Below, in pieces: positions 1 through 7,209 of a stretch of 15,437 nucleotides of DNA (the stretch's first letter is position 1; the number at the start of each line of letters is the position of its first letter). The notes below the pieces were generated by a model. It had not been told where the DNA came from. It made no database searches and saw only the letters and a program-made list of their open reading frames with translations. The DNA lies in NCBI GenBank assembly GCA_029934875.1, contig JAOZLK010000037.1, forward strand, positions 1 through 15,437. Reading direction: 5' to 3'. Made by a program: the position numbers and the translations under genes. This DNA comes from Bacteroidales bacterium (lineage in GTDB: Bacteria > Bacteroidota > Bacteroidia > Bacteroidales > GCA-2748055).

Positions 1-154
1 TCATCTTTCAGGAATAGCAGCAAATTACTTTAACGGATCTCTCCCCCGCATGGCCGCATTCTTTGCAAAGGAAAATGACCTGAATCTGAGTGAGCTTCAG
101 GAACTAATGGGAGAGATTAAATCTGAACTGAACGAAAACGACTCTCATGAATGA
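1..154 (+). CDS. BlaI/MecI/CopY-family transcriptional repressor (C-terminal end, partial)
   Basis: The frame is open from base 2 to a TGA at 152-154 and encodes the last 50 residues of a protein that starts outside the window. The residues FNGSLPRMAAFF followed by an acidic helix (LSELQELMGEIKSEL) resemble the C-terminal dimerisation helix of BlaI/MecI-type winged-helix repressors, where an F-x-G-S segment precedes the last helix. The stop overlaps the start of the M56 peptidase gene by 8 bases (147-154), the usual arrangement of blaI-blaR1 pairs in Bacteroidota. In those systems the repressor binds the operon promoter and is inactivated after the membrane peptidase is triggered. The DNA-binding domain is not visible, so the call depends on the tail plus the neighbour. 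Confidence 0.75.
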   Translation, partial: HLSGIAANYFNGSLPRMAAFFAKENDLNLSELQELMGEIKSELNENDSHE

Positions 155-1841
155 TTTACATATATATCTTCTGAAGGTAGCGGCCGGTCTGGCCATTATC
201 TCAGTTCCATATTATTTTCTATTGAGAAATGATCCCAACCTGAATCTTAAAAGATTCTATCTGTTGCTGGGACTGATGGCCTCATGGATCTTTCCTCTGA
301 TCATATTCCGTAAACCAGAACTACTACTTAACCTGACACCCACGGTTTTTATCGATCCGGGGGATGAGACAGCTCTTCCCATCAGCGTCAGCAATACTAC
401 CTCAGGTGCTGGCATTACCCTCAATTGGATCAGGATCGGTATTTTGGTTTACCTGTCCGGCCTCACCTTTATGTTTCTTAAAAACCTTTTCATTCTACTC
501 AGATGGAACATTTCATGGAATAAAAACAAGAATGAAAATGGTGTTGCATTCACAAAATCGGACCAGGTATTTACAATTTTTACGAAGATTTTCGTACCCG
601 CTTCACTTCGCGACGAGGAAGATCTTGACAACATACTTCTCCATGAAAGAGCGCATGTAAAACAACTCCACTTCATCGACCTTATGGTCATGGAGCTGAG
701 CCTGCTGCTCACATGGTTCAATCCCTTCTCATGGCTTATTTCCAGGATGATTAAAGAGAATCACGAGCATCTTGCCGACAGGCAGGTGTTGTCGGCCGGT
801 GTTAATCCGGCCCGTTACAGGGCCCAGCTGCTCAACCACACCCTCGGGGTGAATGTGTTCAGGCTGGGAAATCAGTTTAATCATTCACTAACACTTAAAA
901 GATTTAAGATGATGAAAAAGCCAAAAAATTCCCCACGTGGGATTATTACTATGACCCTCCTGGTCCCCGCACTGCTTATAGCCATGGGAATAACAACAGG
1001 GATGACCCCTATGCAGGAAAAAACCATCAAAGGGACAGTTGTCTTTGCCGCGGATGGATCTCCGGCCCCCGGAACATCGGTGGTGATTGCCAATTCGACC
1101 GTGGGCACCGTGGCAGACATAGACGGCACCTTCAAACTCGACGTGGTAGGCGATCCGGATCTTGTATTCTCCTTCGTGGGCTACGCCACTCTGAAAGTAA
1201 AGGCATCCAAAATCGGAAAGAAACCATTGGAGCTTGAAGCCAAAACATTTAAGCTGGATCTTGAGACGGTGCCTGCGATGGTGGTAAAAAATGATGGCCA
1301 ATCCATTACCATCAGGACAGAGGGCGATTCAGATAAAAAACCAATTTATATCCTTGATGGAGAAGTTGTCAGCGGAATAGAAAATATTGATCCCGAAACC
1401 ATTGAATCCATCAATGTGATCAAGGATCCGGAGAACCCCATTGCAAAAGAGTTTAATGCGAAAAATGGTGTCATCGAAATAAACACGAAGAAGGAAGTTG
1501 ACGTATTGCAGCACAGCGAAGAGGTCTTTTATGTGGTTGAAGAGATGCCAATGTTCCCCGGGGGAAAGGCCGCATTGAAAACTTACATTTATTCAAACCT
1601 GGAGTACCCTGCCGAGATGAAAAAGAAAGGAACCAGCGGGGAGGTAATGGTTCAGTTCACCGTACCCGCCTCCGGAGAATTGAGGAACATAAAGGCCATG
1701 AGCAGTAGCCATAAAGAATTTGAAGCTTCCGCAGTCAAAGTCTTTGAAGGGATGCCCAATTGGAGTCCCGGCAAACAGCGTGGCAAAGCCGTGAAAATCA
1801 ACGTAGTGGTTCCGGTCAAATTTGATGCGGGGAAAAAATAA
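147..1841 (+). CDS. M56 (BlaR1-type) membrane metallopeptidase fused to CarboxypepD_reg-like, plug-like and TonB C-terminal domains
   Basis: This is a 564-residue inner-membrane antirepressor. Hydrophobic segments near residues 7-26, 36-54 and 95-118 precede a zinc-protease motif HERAH (166-170). ENHEHLADR (204-212) supplies the likely third ligand, Glu207. A further helix at about 265-285 leads to the periplasmic part. Residues about 293-375 look like a CarboxypepD_reg-like beta-sandwich (IKGTVVFAADGSPAPGTSV, then DIDGTF). Residues about 398-448 resemble the TonB-dependent-receptor plug (PIYILDG ... IESINVIKD ... NGVIEINTKK). Residues about 465-560 are a TonB C-terminal domain (MPMFPGG, YPAEMKKKG, GEVMVQFTV). 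By family knowledge the peptidase probably senses an envelope signal and relieves repression by the BlaI-type partner encoded just upstream, with which it overlaps. What is sensed is unknown; beta-lactam sensing should not be assumed because there is no penicillin-binding sensor domain. Confidence 0.9.
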   Translation: MNDLHIYLLKVAAGLAIISVPYYFLLRNDPNLNLKRFYLLLGLMASWIFPLIIFRKPELLLNLTPTVFIDPGDETALPISVSNTTSGAGITLNWIRIGILVYLSGLTFMFLKNLFILLRWNISWNKNKNENGVAFTKSDQVFTIFTKIFVPASLRDEEDLDNILLHERAHVKQLHFIDLMVMELSLLLTWFNPFSWLISRMIKENHEHLADRQVLSAGVNPARYRAQLLNHTLGVNVFRLGNQFNHSLTLKRFKMMKKPKNSPRGIITMTLLVPALLIAMGITTGMTPMQEKTIKGTVVFAADGSPAPGTSVVIANSTVGTVADIDGTFKLDVVGDPDLVFSFVGYATLKVKASKIGKKPLELEAKTFKLDLETVPAMVVKNDGQSITIRTEGDSDKKPIYILDGEVVSGIENIDPETIESINVIKDPENPIAKEFNAKNGVIEINTKKEVDVLQHSEEVFYVVEEMPMFPGGKAALKTYIYSNLEYPAEMKKKGTSGEVMVQFTVPASGELRNIKAMSSSHKEFEASAVKVFEGMPNWSPGKQRGKAVKINVVVPVKFDAGKK

Positions 1842-1871
1842 TCCTGGATCTTAAGCCAATTCAGAAGGAAG

Positions 1872-1905
1872 GCCGTCTCACTGATCAAGGTGAGATGGCT
1901 TTTTC
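1872..1905 (+). terminator. Rho-independent terminator after the M56 gene
   Basis: A 10-bp stem GCCGTCTCAC / GTGAGATGGC (one G-T pair) with the 8-base loop TGATCAAG is followed directly by a run of five T. It lies 31 bases after the M56 stop codon, so it most likely ends the blaI/M56 transcript. The right arm and loop also coincide with the last codons of the minus-strand gmhA remnant, so the hairpin spans the old 3' end of that gene. Confidence 0.8.
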
Positions 1906-2062
1906 TATAAGGTGGACCAGGATGTGCAGTACCTTGATATGCACCTCCTGGATTCGGTCTGAATACTTCCTAGCCTTCACGCGAATCTCGGCATCAACCA
2001 TCCCTGAACACACCAGAAAGTTCCTCGGCAAAATGCATGGCATCGGTCATGGAGCCACTGAC
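1885..2062 (-). pseudogene. gmhA: Remnant of phosphoheptose isomerase gene (internal deletion, frameshift)
   Basis: Read on the minus strand from 2062 to 1997, the translation includes [16 protein letters not shown], very close to the substrate-binding N-terminal part of GmhA (family pattern [18 protein letters not shown]). The frame then stops at TGA 1996-1994. In the adjacent frame from 1998 to a TGA at 1887-1885 it continues as [18 protein letters not shown] and then [16 protein letters not shown]. This matches the C-terminal end of GmhA, whose Escherichia coli form has [21 protein letters not shown]. Roughly 95-100 residues that normally separate these blocks, including the middle of the SIS fold, are missing. 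No start or N-terminal helix is recognisable above 2062. GmhA converts sedoheptulose 7-phosphate to the heptose 7-phosphate used in lipopolysaccharide. This copy cannot be functional. Confidence 0.85.
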
Positions 2063-2377
2063 AATTTTGACAAATTGAAAACGTCACTTCACGATTATAT
2101 ATCAGCAAGGTTGAAGCAGATGAAAAAAGCTGGGTAGTTGTCTTTGCGATTTCAGTAAGTCACACCCCTGTGAGCTTCAGTTTTTGCAAAATGGGATACC
2201 CTGGTCCTTCTGATCATTCAGAAGAGAAATTGAGGTTCAATATTGCAAAACCGCACAAGGGTAATCTGGGAAATCAGGAACTCTTGAATTTAACGATGCG
2301 TCGGCCCTGGAGTACTGTCCCCTGAGTACTGAGTACTGCATACTTTTTACTAACTTTACAGGCTAAAACAGAATTTG
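2063..2377. other. Non-coding spacer upstream of the mutL cluster
   Basis: No convincing gene is seen on either strand in this stretch of about 315 bases. It contains a short hairpin TCACA-CCCC-TGTGA (2160-2173), a 7-bp inverted repeat CTTCTGA-TCAT-TCAGAAG (2207-2224) without a T-run, the octamer TTGCAAAA twice, and a GAGTACTG repeat cluster (2310-2338). The sequence TAACTTTA at 2351-2358 matches 7 of 8 positions of the Bacteroidota -7 box TAnnTTTG and is well placed for the gene starting at 2378, but no clear -33 TTG lies at the right distance. Much of the spacer may be further decayed gmhA locus. Confidence 0.6.
2310..2338. repeat. Short GAGTACTG direct-repeat cluster
   Basis: The octamer GAGTACTG occurs three times, at 2310-2317, 2324-2331 and 2331-2338; the last two overlap by one base, giving a 7-base period. 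Each unit contains the palindrome AGTACT. It lies just upstream of the promoter-like box of the mutL cluster. No function can be assigned. Confidence 0.75.
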
Positions 2378-2662
2378 ATGGGCGTACCCAGATTTATAAA
2401 ACTCCCAGGCCATAAGCGCTTTGAATATTCCCCGCGGTATTGGGATCCAGAAAAAGAGGAATTTGAGGAGAGGGTCAGGCAGATCCAGCAGGAAATAGGT
2501 ATGGAGGTACCAAGGGATCCAAACAGAACCACCATCAAAAGAGGTTCCTTCAGACAGGTCCGTCAGCAAACCAAACTCAAAGCTTCAAGAAGCACTAACC
2601 TGAGGTTAGTGGTCATCCTTGCCGCGCTATTAATCCTCGCCTACCTGATATTTCTTAAGTAG
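2378..2662 (+). CDS. Small one-helix membrane protein encoded upstream of mutL
   Basis: This is a protein of 94 residues starting at the ATG 2378; a TTG three bases earlier is a less likely start. The N-terminal half is charged and contains the pattern FEYSPRYWDPEKEEFEERV. The last ~22 residues (LRLVVILAALLILAYLIFL) form one transmembrane helix, so it is probably a tail-anchored inner-membrane protein. From memory, small proteins with an F/Y-x-Y-x-P-R-Y/F pattern and a C-terminal helix commonly sit directly before mutL in Bacteroidota and are sometimes misnamed riboflavin synthase subunit beta; no enzyme domain is visible here. Its TAG stop abuts the mutL ATG with no spacing, suggesting translational coupling. 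The function is unknown. Confidence 0.8.
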   Translation: MGVPRFIKLPGHKRFEYSPRYWDPEKEEFEERVRQIQQEIGMEVPRDPNRTTIKRGSFRQVRQQTKLKASRSTNLRLVVILAALLILAYLIFLK

Positions 2663-4444
2663 ATGGCCGATATCATCCATTTATTAAGCGATGCGGTGGC
2701 CAATCAGATCGCCGCTGGCGAGGTTATTCAACGCCCTGCTTCGGTGGTCAAGGAATTGATGGAAAATGCAGTTGATGCCGGGGCCACATCCATTAAGGTG
2801 CAGGTAAAAGACGCCGGGAAAACACTTATCCAGATTACGGATGATGGAAAAGGAATGTCTGAAGGCGACGCAGTTCGAAGCTTCGAGAGGCATGCTACCT
2901 CCAAAATTACCAGTGCCGAGGATCTTTTTTCAATTCAAACCAAAGGTTTCAGGGGCGAAGCCCTTGCTTCCATTGCTGCAGTTGCCGAGGTAAATATGAA
3001 GACCCGTAGAAGGGGTGATGAGCTGGGCACACAGATACGTATTTCGGGTTCAAAAACTGATTCGGTCGAACCGGTCCAAACACCGGTAGGATCAAGTTTC
3101 CAGGTCAGAAATCTCTTTTTCAACATCCCTGCCCGCAGAAAATTTCTGAAAAGCGACCACACAGAACTCCGACATATTATTAACGAATTCAACCACCTCG
3201 CTCTCACCCACACAGAAATCCGCTTCACCCTGACAAATAATGACACTGAGATTCTCCAGCTTTTACCTGGCAATCTTCGTCAACGCATTATCGGGGTTTT
3301 TGGAAAGGCCACCAATGCTTACCTCTTACCCATCGAAACCGAAACTTCCATTATCAAAATCAGCGGTTTTATCGGGAAGCCGGAACATGCCCGAAAGACC
3401 TATGGTGAACAATTCTTCTTCGTAAATAACAGGTATATCAGGCACCCCTATTTCCATAAGGCGGTGATGGGTGGTTATGAGCAGATTCTGGCACCAGATC
3501 ATATCCCCTCCTACTTCATATTTCTGGAATCAGATACTTCAAAAATAGATGTGAATATCCATCCCTCCAAAACAGAAGTGAAATTTGAGGATGAAAGGTC
3601 CATCTGGCGCATATTACTGGCTGCTGTAAAAGAGGCCATCGGAAGAAATAATCTCTCTCCGTCTCTGGATTTCAGCATAGAAGGGGTCATCGACATCCCA
3701 GTGCTCACCTCTGAAACTGAAATAAAGACGCCCAACATCGATACAAATCCTGCCTACAATCCCTTTGAGGGTGAGGACAGCTACAAAAGGGAAAAGCAGG
3801 TCAGGCCCTACCAGGATGGACGTTTTGAAGGGTGGGAACAGATGTTTGATCCGGCTCCTGCCGGTGCTGCTGCTGTTGGGAAACGCATTCAGGTACGAAA
3901 CAAATACATACTTTCGCCTGTTAAATCAGGACTAATGATTATTGATCAGCGTAAAGCACATGAGCGTATCATCTATGAAAAGATGATGCATTCCCTGGAA
4001 AATCACCAGCCCCTGGCACAGCAGTCATTGTTCCCTGAAACCATTAAACTGAATTCCGGGGATTACCAGGTGTGTCTTGATATGATGAAGGACCTGGAAC
4101 AGTTGGGATTCGATATCCGTGACTTTGGAGGTGAAAGTGTGGTTATACATGGAATTCCCTCTGAGATCAGTGTATCAGGGAAGGGTGCAGTAGAAATTCT
4201 GGAGATGATGATCGAACAATATAAATCCCTGAAGGGTGAGCTTGATATGGCAATTCCTGAAAGGATAGCCCGCTCCACAGCAAGGTCTTCTGCAATATCT
4301 TACGGGCAGCAACTATCTGACCAGGAAATGCAGGAGCTGACCGACCAGCTTTTTGCCTGCGAAAATCCCAATTATACCCCATCGGGCAAACTCATTGTGA
4401 GGATCATGGATGTGGAAGAGTTGGACAATCAATTTAAAGTTTAG
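2663..4444 (+). CDS. mutL: DNA mismatch repair protein MutL
   Basis: A 593-residue MutL. The N-terminal GHKL ATPase domain shows ENAVDAGAT (34-42, catalytic Glu34), DDGKGM (60-65), HATSKI (77-82) and TKGFRGEALASIAAV (93-107). A variable linker (about 340-400) leads to the C-terminal dimerisation domain (about 405-590). MutL couples mismatch recognition by MutS to strand removal. In the C-terminal domain the endonuclease motif DQHA-xx-E-xxxx-E reads DQRKAHERIIYE (428-439): the acidic residues are kept but His and Ala are replaced. The usual ACR motif reads ARSS, and CPHGRP reads CENPNYTPSG (from Cys566). Nicking activity is therefore uncertain. The ATG follows the stop of the small upstream protein directly, and the next gene starts 5 bases after the stop. 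Confidence 0.97.
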   Translation: MADIIHLLSDAVANQIAAGEVIQRPASVVKELMENAVDAGATSIKVQVKDAGKTLIQITDDGKGMSEGDAVRSFERHATSKITSAEDLFSIQTKGFRGEALASIAAVAEVNMKTRRRGDELGTQIRISGSKTDSVEPVQTPVGSSFQVRNLFFNIPARRKFLKSDHTELRHIINEFNHLALTHTEIRFTLTNNDTEILQLLPGNLRQRIIGVFGKATNAYLLPIETETSIIKISGFIGKPEHARKTYGEQFFFVNNRYIRHPYFHKAVMGGYEQILAPDHIPSYFIFLESDTSKIDVNIHPSKTEVKFEDERSIWRILLAAVKEAIGRNNLSPSLDFSIEGVIDIPVLTSETEIKTPNIDTNPAYNPFEGEDSYKREKQVRPYQDGRFEGWEQMFDPAPAGAAAVGKRIQVRNKYILSPVKSGLMIIDQRKAHERIIYEKMMHSLENHQPLAQQSLFPETIKLNSGDYQVCLDMMKDLEQLGFDIRDFGGESVVIHGIPSEISVSGKGAVEILEMMIEQYKSLKGELDMAIPERIARSTARSSAISYGQQLSDQEMQELTDQLFACENPNYTPSGKLIVRIMDVEELDNQFKV

Positions 4445-4448
4445 AATC

Positions 4449-5186
4449 ATGAGTCGTTTTTTTTCAGGCCAATTAGCCAATACTCCCCCGGTAACAAAGA
4501 ACCTTCTTATCATCAACGTGGTAATGTTCCTGATTACTATGGTAAGCGGGAGAATGTTCAACATCAACCTCAGTGCAATACTGGGACTCTTTTATTTTCA
4601 ATCCCCTTATTTCGGACCCTGGCAGATCGTTACACATATGTTCATGCATGGCGGAATGATGCATATCTTCTTCAATATGTGGGCCCTGTGGATGTTTGGA
4701 AAAACGCTGGAAAGCGTATGGGGAAGTCAGCGCTTTCTGATCTATTACCTGGCAACAGGCCTGGGTGCTGCCTTTTTTCATACCCTTGTTCTATACCTGC
4801 AGTTGGGTCCTGAGATGGCCGAACTTAAGGCTGCATATTCGGTCGACCGCATCAATGGTCAATTGCTGAGCGAGATCATGAAGCCAGGCAATCCTTTTTA
4901 CGAACTTGGACGAGCACTCCGGACACCCACCGTTGGTGCATCAGGTGCAGTGTATGGCGTTCTGCTGGCATTCGGCATGCTATTCCCGAACACTCCCCTT
5001 TTCATCATACCCATCCCCTTTCCCATCAAAGCCAAATGGCTGGTGATCGGATTCGGAGCCCTGGAGTTATACCTGGGTATTTCTCAATCAGCTGACAATA
5101 TCGCTCACTTTGCCCACCTGGGTGGTATGCTTTTTGGATTCATTCTCATCAAGTACTGGAACCGGTTTACCCAAAATTTCTACTAA
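4449..5186 (+). CDS. Rhomboid family intramembrane serine protease (first of two)
   Basis: This is a 245-residue integral membrane protein. I chose the ATG at 4449 rather than an in-frame ATG at 4410, which lies inside mutL and would add 13 residues out of family register. Family motifs are HMFMHGGMMHIFFNMWALW (loop 1 and TM2), the catalytic serine in GASGAVYG (Ser165) and the catalytic histidine in AHFAHLGGMLFG (His223). About six transmembrane segments are visible, with an unusually long hydrophilic stretch of roughly 45 residues before the catalytic-serine helix. Rhomboids cut transmembrane helices of other proteins inside the membrane. The substrate is unknown; the small one-helix protein encoded two genes upstream is a conceivable candidate. 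It is 4 bases from the mutL stop and 12 bases from the second rhomboid gene. Confidence 0.93.
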   Translation: MSRFFSGQLANTPPVTKNLLIINVVMFLITMVSGRMFNINLSAILGLFYFQSPYFGPWQIVTHMFMHGGMMHIFFNMWALWMFGKTLESVWGSQRFLIYYLATGLGAAFFHTLVLYLQLGPEMAELKAAYSVDRINGQLLSEIMKPGNPFYELGRALRTPTVGASGAVYGVLLAFGMLFPNTPLFIIPIPFPIKAKWLVIGFGALELYLGISQSADNIAHFAHLGGMLFGFILIKYWNRFTQNFY

Positions 5187-5198
5187 CTTGTTGTTGAT

Positions 5199-6086
5199 AT
5201 GAATATTGTTGATGAGATAAAGGAATCTTTCAAGCAGGGAACGACCCTTCACAAGCTCATATACCTGAACCTGGGACTCTTTCTGGCAGTACAAATTGTC
5301 AAAATTGCACTTTTTTTATCAAATTCGCCGGAATTATTTCAGCCCTTCCTGGGCTACCTGGCCATCCCCTCTAACCCGGAGCTTCTCGCCCGAAGGCCAT
5401 GGACTGTCTTTACCTATATGTTCCTCCATGAGGGATTCCTGCATATTCTGTTTAACCTTCTCTGGCTCTACTGGTTCGGACTTGTTTTTGTACAGGAACT
5501 GGGATTGAAGAAATTACTCAGCACCTACCTTATAGGCGGTCTGGCGGGGGGACTTCTCTTCGTACTCTTCTACAATGTCTTCCCCGTATTTGCACAGGTA
5601 AAAGATAGTGCCAGCGCCCTGGGCGCATCTGCATCGGTGATGGCGGTGGTTGTAGCTGTGGCAACATACCGGCCCGACCGGAAAATACACATGATGTTTC
5701 TCGGACCCGTGAAAATCGGGTATATTGCACTTGGCATGTTTATCGTAACCTCCCTGGTTGAGTTTTCAGACAATACCGGAGGAAAGATAGCGCATATTGG
5801 TGGAGCCCTTGCAGGCTTTCTTTTTGCATATTACTACAGGCAGGGAAAAGACATCACGAAGGGTTTTGACCGAATGATGGACCGTGTTGCCACCTGGTTT
5901 AAGCCCGGGAAACAGAATATGAAAGTTACCCACAAGCGTCCGGCAAATGACCTTGAATACAACAAGCAGAAGGGAGAAGAGCAAAAAGAGGTGGATGCTA
6001 TCCTTGATAAGATTTCCAAAGGAGGATACGATAGCCTCACAGCCAGGGAGAAAGAGCTCCTTTTTAAAATGAGTGATAAGAAATAA
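5199..6086 (+). CDS. Rhomboid family protein with DUF6576-like C-terminal tail (second of two)
   Basis: A 295-residue membrane protein with the rhomboid pattern TYMFLHEGFLHILFNLLWLYW, a putative catalytic serine in GASASVMAV (Ser144) and a histidine in AHIGGALAG (His199). The usual GxSG reads GASA, so the glycine after the serine is replaced by alanine; the serine and histidine remain, so activity is likely but not certain. After the last membrane helix (to about residue 212) a charged cytoplasmic tail runs to the end. It finishes with EVDAILDKISKGGYDSLTA and REKELLFKMS, which I recognise as the DUF6576 type found on many Bacteroidota rhomboids. It differs clearly from the first rhomboid, so it is an old paralogue and not a recent duplication. 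It overlaps the next gene by 14 bases. Confidence 0.9.
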   Translation: MNIVDEIKESFKQGTTLHKLIYLNLGLFLAVQIVKIALFLSNSPELFQPFLGYLAIPSNPELLARRPWTVFTYMFLHEGFLHILFNLLWLYWFGLVFVQELGLKKLLSTYLIGGLAGGLLFVLFYNVFPVFAQVKDSASALGASASVMAVVVAVATYRPDRKIHMMFLGPVKIGYIALGMFIVTSLVEFSDNTGGKIAHIGGALAGFLFAYYYRQGKDITKGFDRMMDRVATWFKPGKQNMKVTHKRPANDLEYNKQKGEEQKEVDAILDKISKGGYDSLTAREKELLFKMSDKK

Positions 6087-7209
6087 AACCTTGAGGAGAT
6101 TTTCTTACGGCATATTATTATCTCTTAATCTGCTATCAGCAGCTGCACTGATTTTCACCTATCTTGCCCCCTTTATCAATCCATCAAAATTCCTGCTTCC
6201 GGCATTATTCGGACTGGCCTACCCCTATTTCCTCATCATAAATCTGATCTTCCTTTTCTATTGGATCATTCGCCTGAAGAAGGAGCTGTTAATCTCACTG
6301 GTGATAATCCTGATGGGTTGGAGTCACCTGAATAACCTGCTGCCTATGAGTGGAAAGAACCACGACTTACCGGTCGAGGAAACTGAAGGCAGGACATTCA
6401 AAGTTCTCTCCTACAATGTGAGGGGCTTCGATTGTTACAACTGGACCGATGATCCCAAAACCCGGGAGGAGATATTCACTTTCCTCAAGGACCAGGCATC
6501 CGATATTATTTGTTTCCAGGAGTACTATACTTCTAATAAGAAAGGGATGGAGCAGTCCGATGTTGCCCGTCAACTCGCTCAGTATCCCCATTCGAATATT
6601 TATTACACTACCGATCCTTCCCAAAAAAATGGGTTTGGAATAGCTACATACAGCAAATTTCCCATGCTTAAGCGAAGTCGTATTCCATTCAATTCCAGCA
6701 AGAATGCGGCCATGTATACCGATCACCTGATCCTGAATGATACCATTCGGGTCTTCAACATTCACCTCCAGTCCATTAATTTTAAACAGGAAAACTATGC
6801 CTTTCTGGATACAGCCCGGCTTAAATACAGCGATGAGCAAATGCAGGGCCTCAGAAGCATCGGTTCGAGGTTGAAGTCTGCTTTTGCAATGAGGGCCGAG
6901 CAGGCTACTATGATTGCCAACTACATTAAGGAATCGCCCCACCCGGTGATTGCCATGGGTGACTTTAATGATACCCCCCATTCCTTCGCCTACAGGAAAA
7001 TTAGAAAGGGCCTCCATGATGCCTTCAGGAAGTCAGGCAGAGGTTTTGGCAACACCTATGCCGGTGACCTTCCCTCCTTTCGCATCGATCATATCATGCT
7101 TGAGGAGCCCCTGGTTCCATACCAGTTCAAAAGGATCAAGAAAAAATACTCAGACCATTACCCCATTACCAGCCAGGTCTATCTCCCTGACTCACTTAGC
7201 GCTGAATAA
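6073..7209 (+). CDS. Membrane-anchored endonuclease/exonuclease/phosphatase family protein
   Basis: A 378-residue protein. Three hydrophobic helices (about 12-32, 42-68 and 72-90) are followed by an EEP (DNase I-like) catalytic domain (about 107-372). Catalytic motifs are VLSYNVRGFD (Asn115), ICFQEY (metal-binding Glu150), FNIHLQS (His231), AMGDFNDTP (Asp297, Asn299), FRIDHIML (Asp339) and YSDHYPI (Asp361, His362). The fold catalyses Mg-dependent phosphodiester or phosphomonoester hydrolysis. The substrate here (nucleic acid, lipid or sugar phosphate) cannot be read from the sequence. The start is a GTG at 6073 inside the end of the rhomboid gene; it gives the N-terminus RNKTLRRF typical before the first helix, with a TTG at 6091 as the alternative. 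Its end overlaps the convergent redoxin gene by 14 bases. Confidence 0.9.
   Translation: MIRNKTLRRFSYGILLSLNLLSAAALIFTYLAPFINPSKFLLPALFGLAYPYFLIINLIFLFYWIIRLKKELLISLVIILMGWSHLNNLLPMSGKNHDLPVEETEGRTFKVLSYNVRGFDCYNWTDDPKTREEIFTFLKDQASDIICFQEYYTSNKKGMEQSDVARQLAQYPHSNIYYTTDPSQKNGFGIATYSKFPMLKRSRIPFNSSKNAAMYTDHLILNDTIRVFNIHLQSINFKQENYAFLDTARLKYSDEQMQGLRSIGSRLKSAFAMRAEQATMIANYIKESPHPVIAMGDFNDTPHSFAYRKIRKGLHDAFRKSGRGFGNTYAGDLPSFRIDHIMLEEPLVPYQFKRIKKKYSDHYPITSQVYLPDSLSAE

Noticed and set aside
1895..2137. 80-residue plus-strand open frame after the M56 gene
   Set aside because: It starts inside the terminator stem, has no domain-like composition, and the meaningful homology in the region is to GmhA on the opposite strand.
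6367..7017. 216-residue minus-strand open frame
   Set aside because: It lies wholly opposite the EEP-family gene, whose catalytic motifs are intact. Its translation has no recognisable features.
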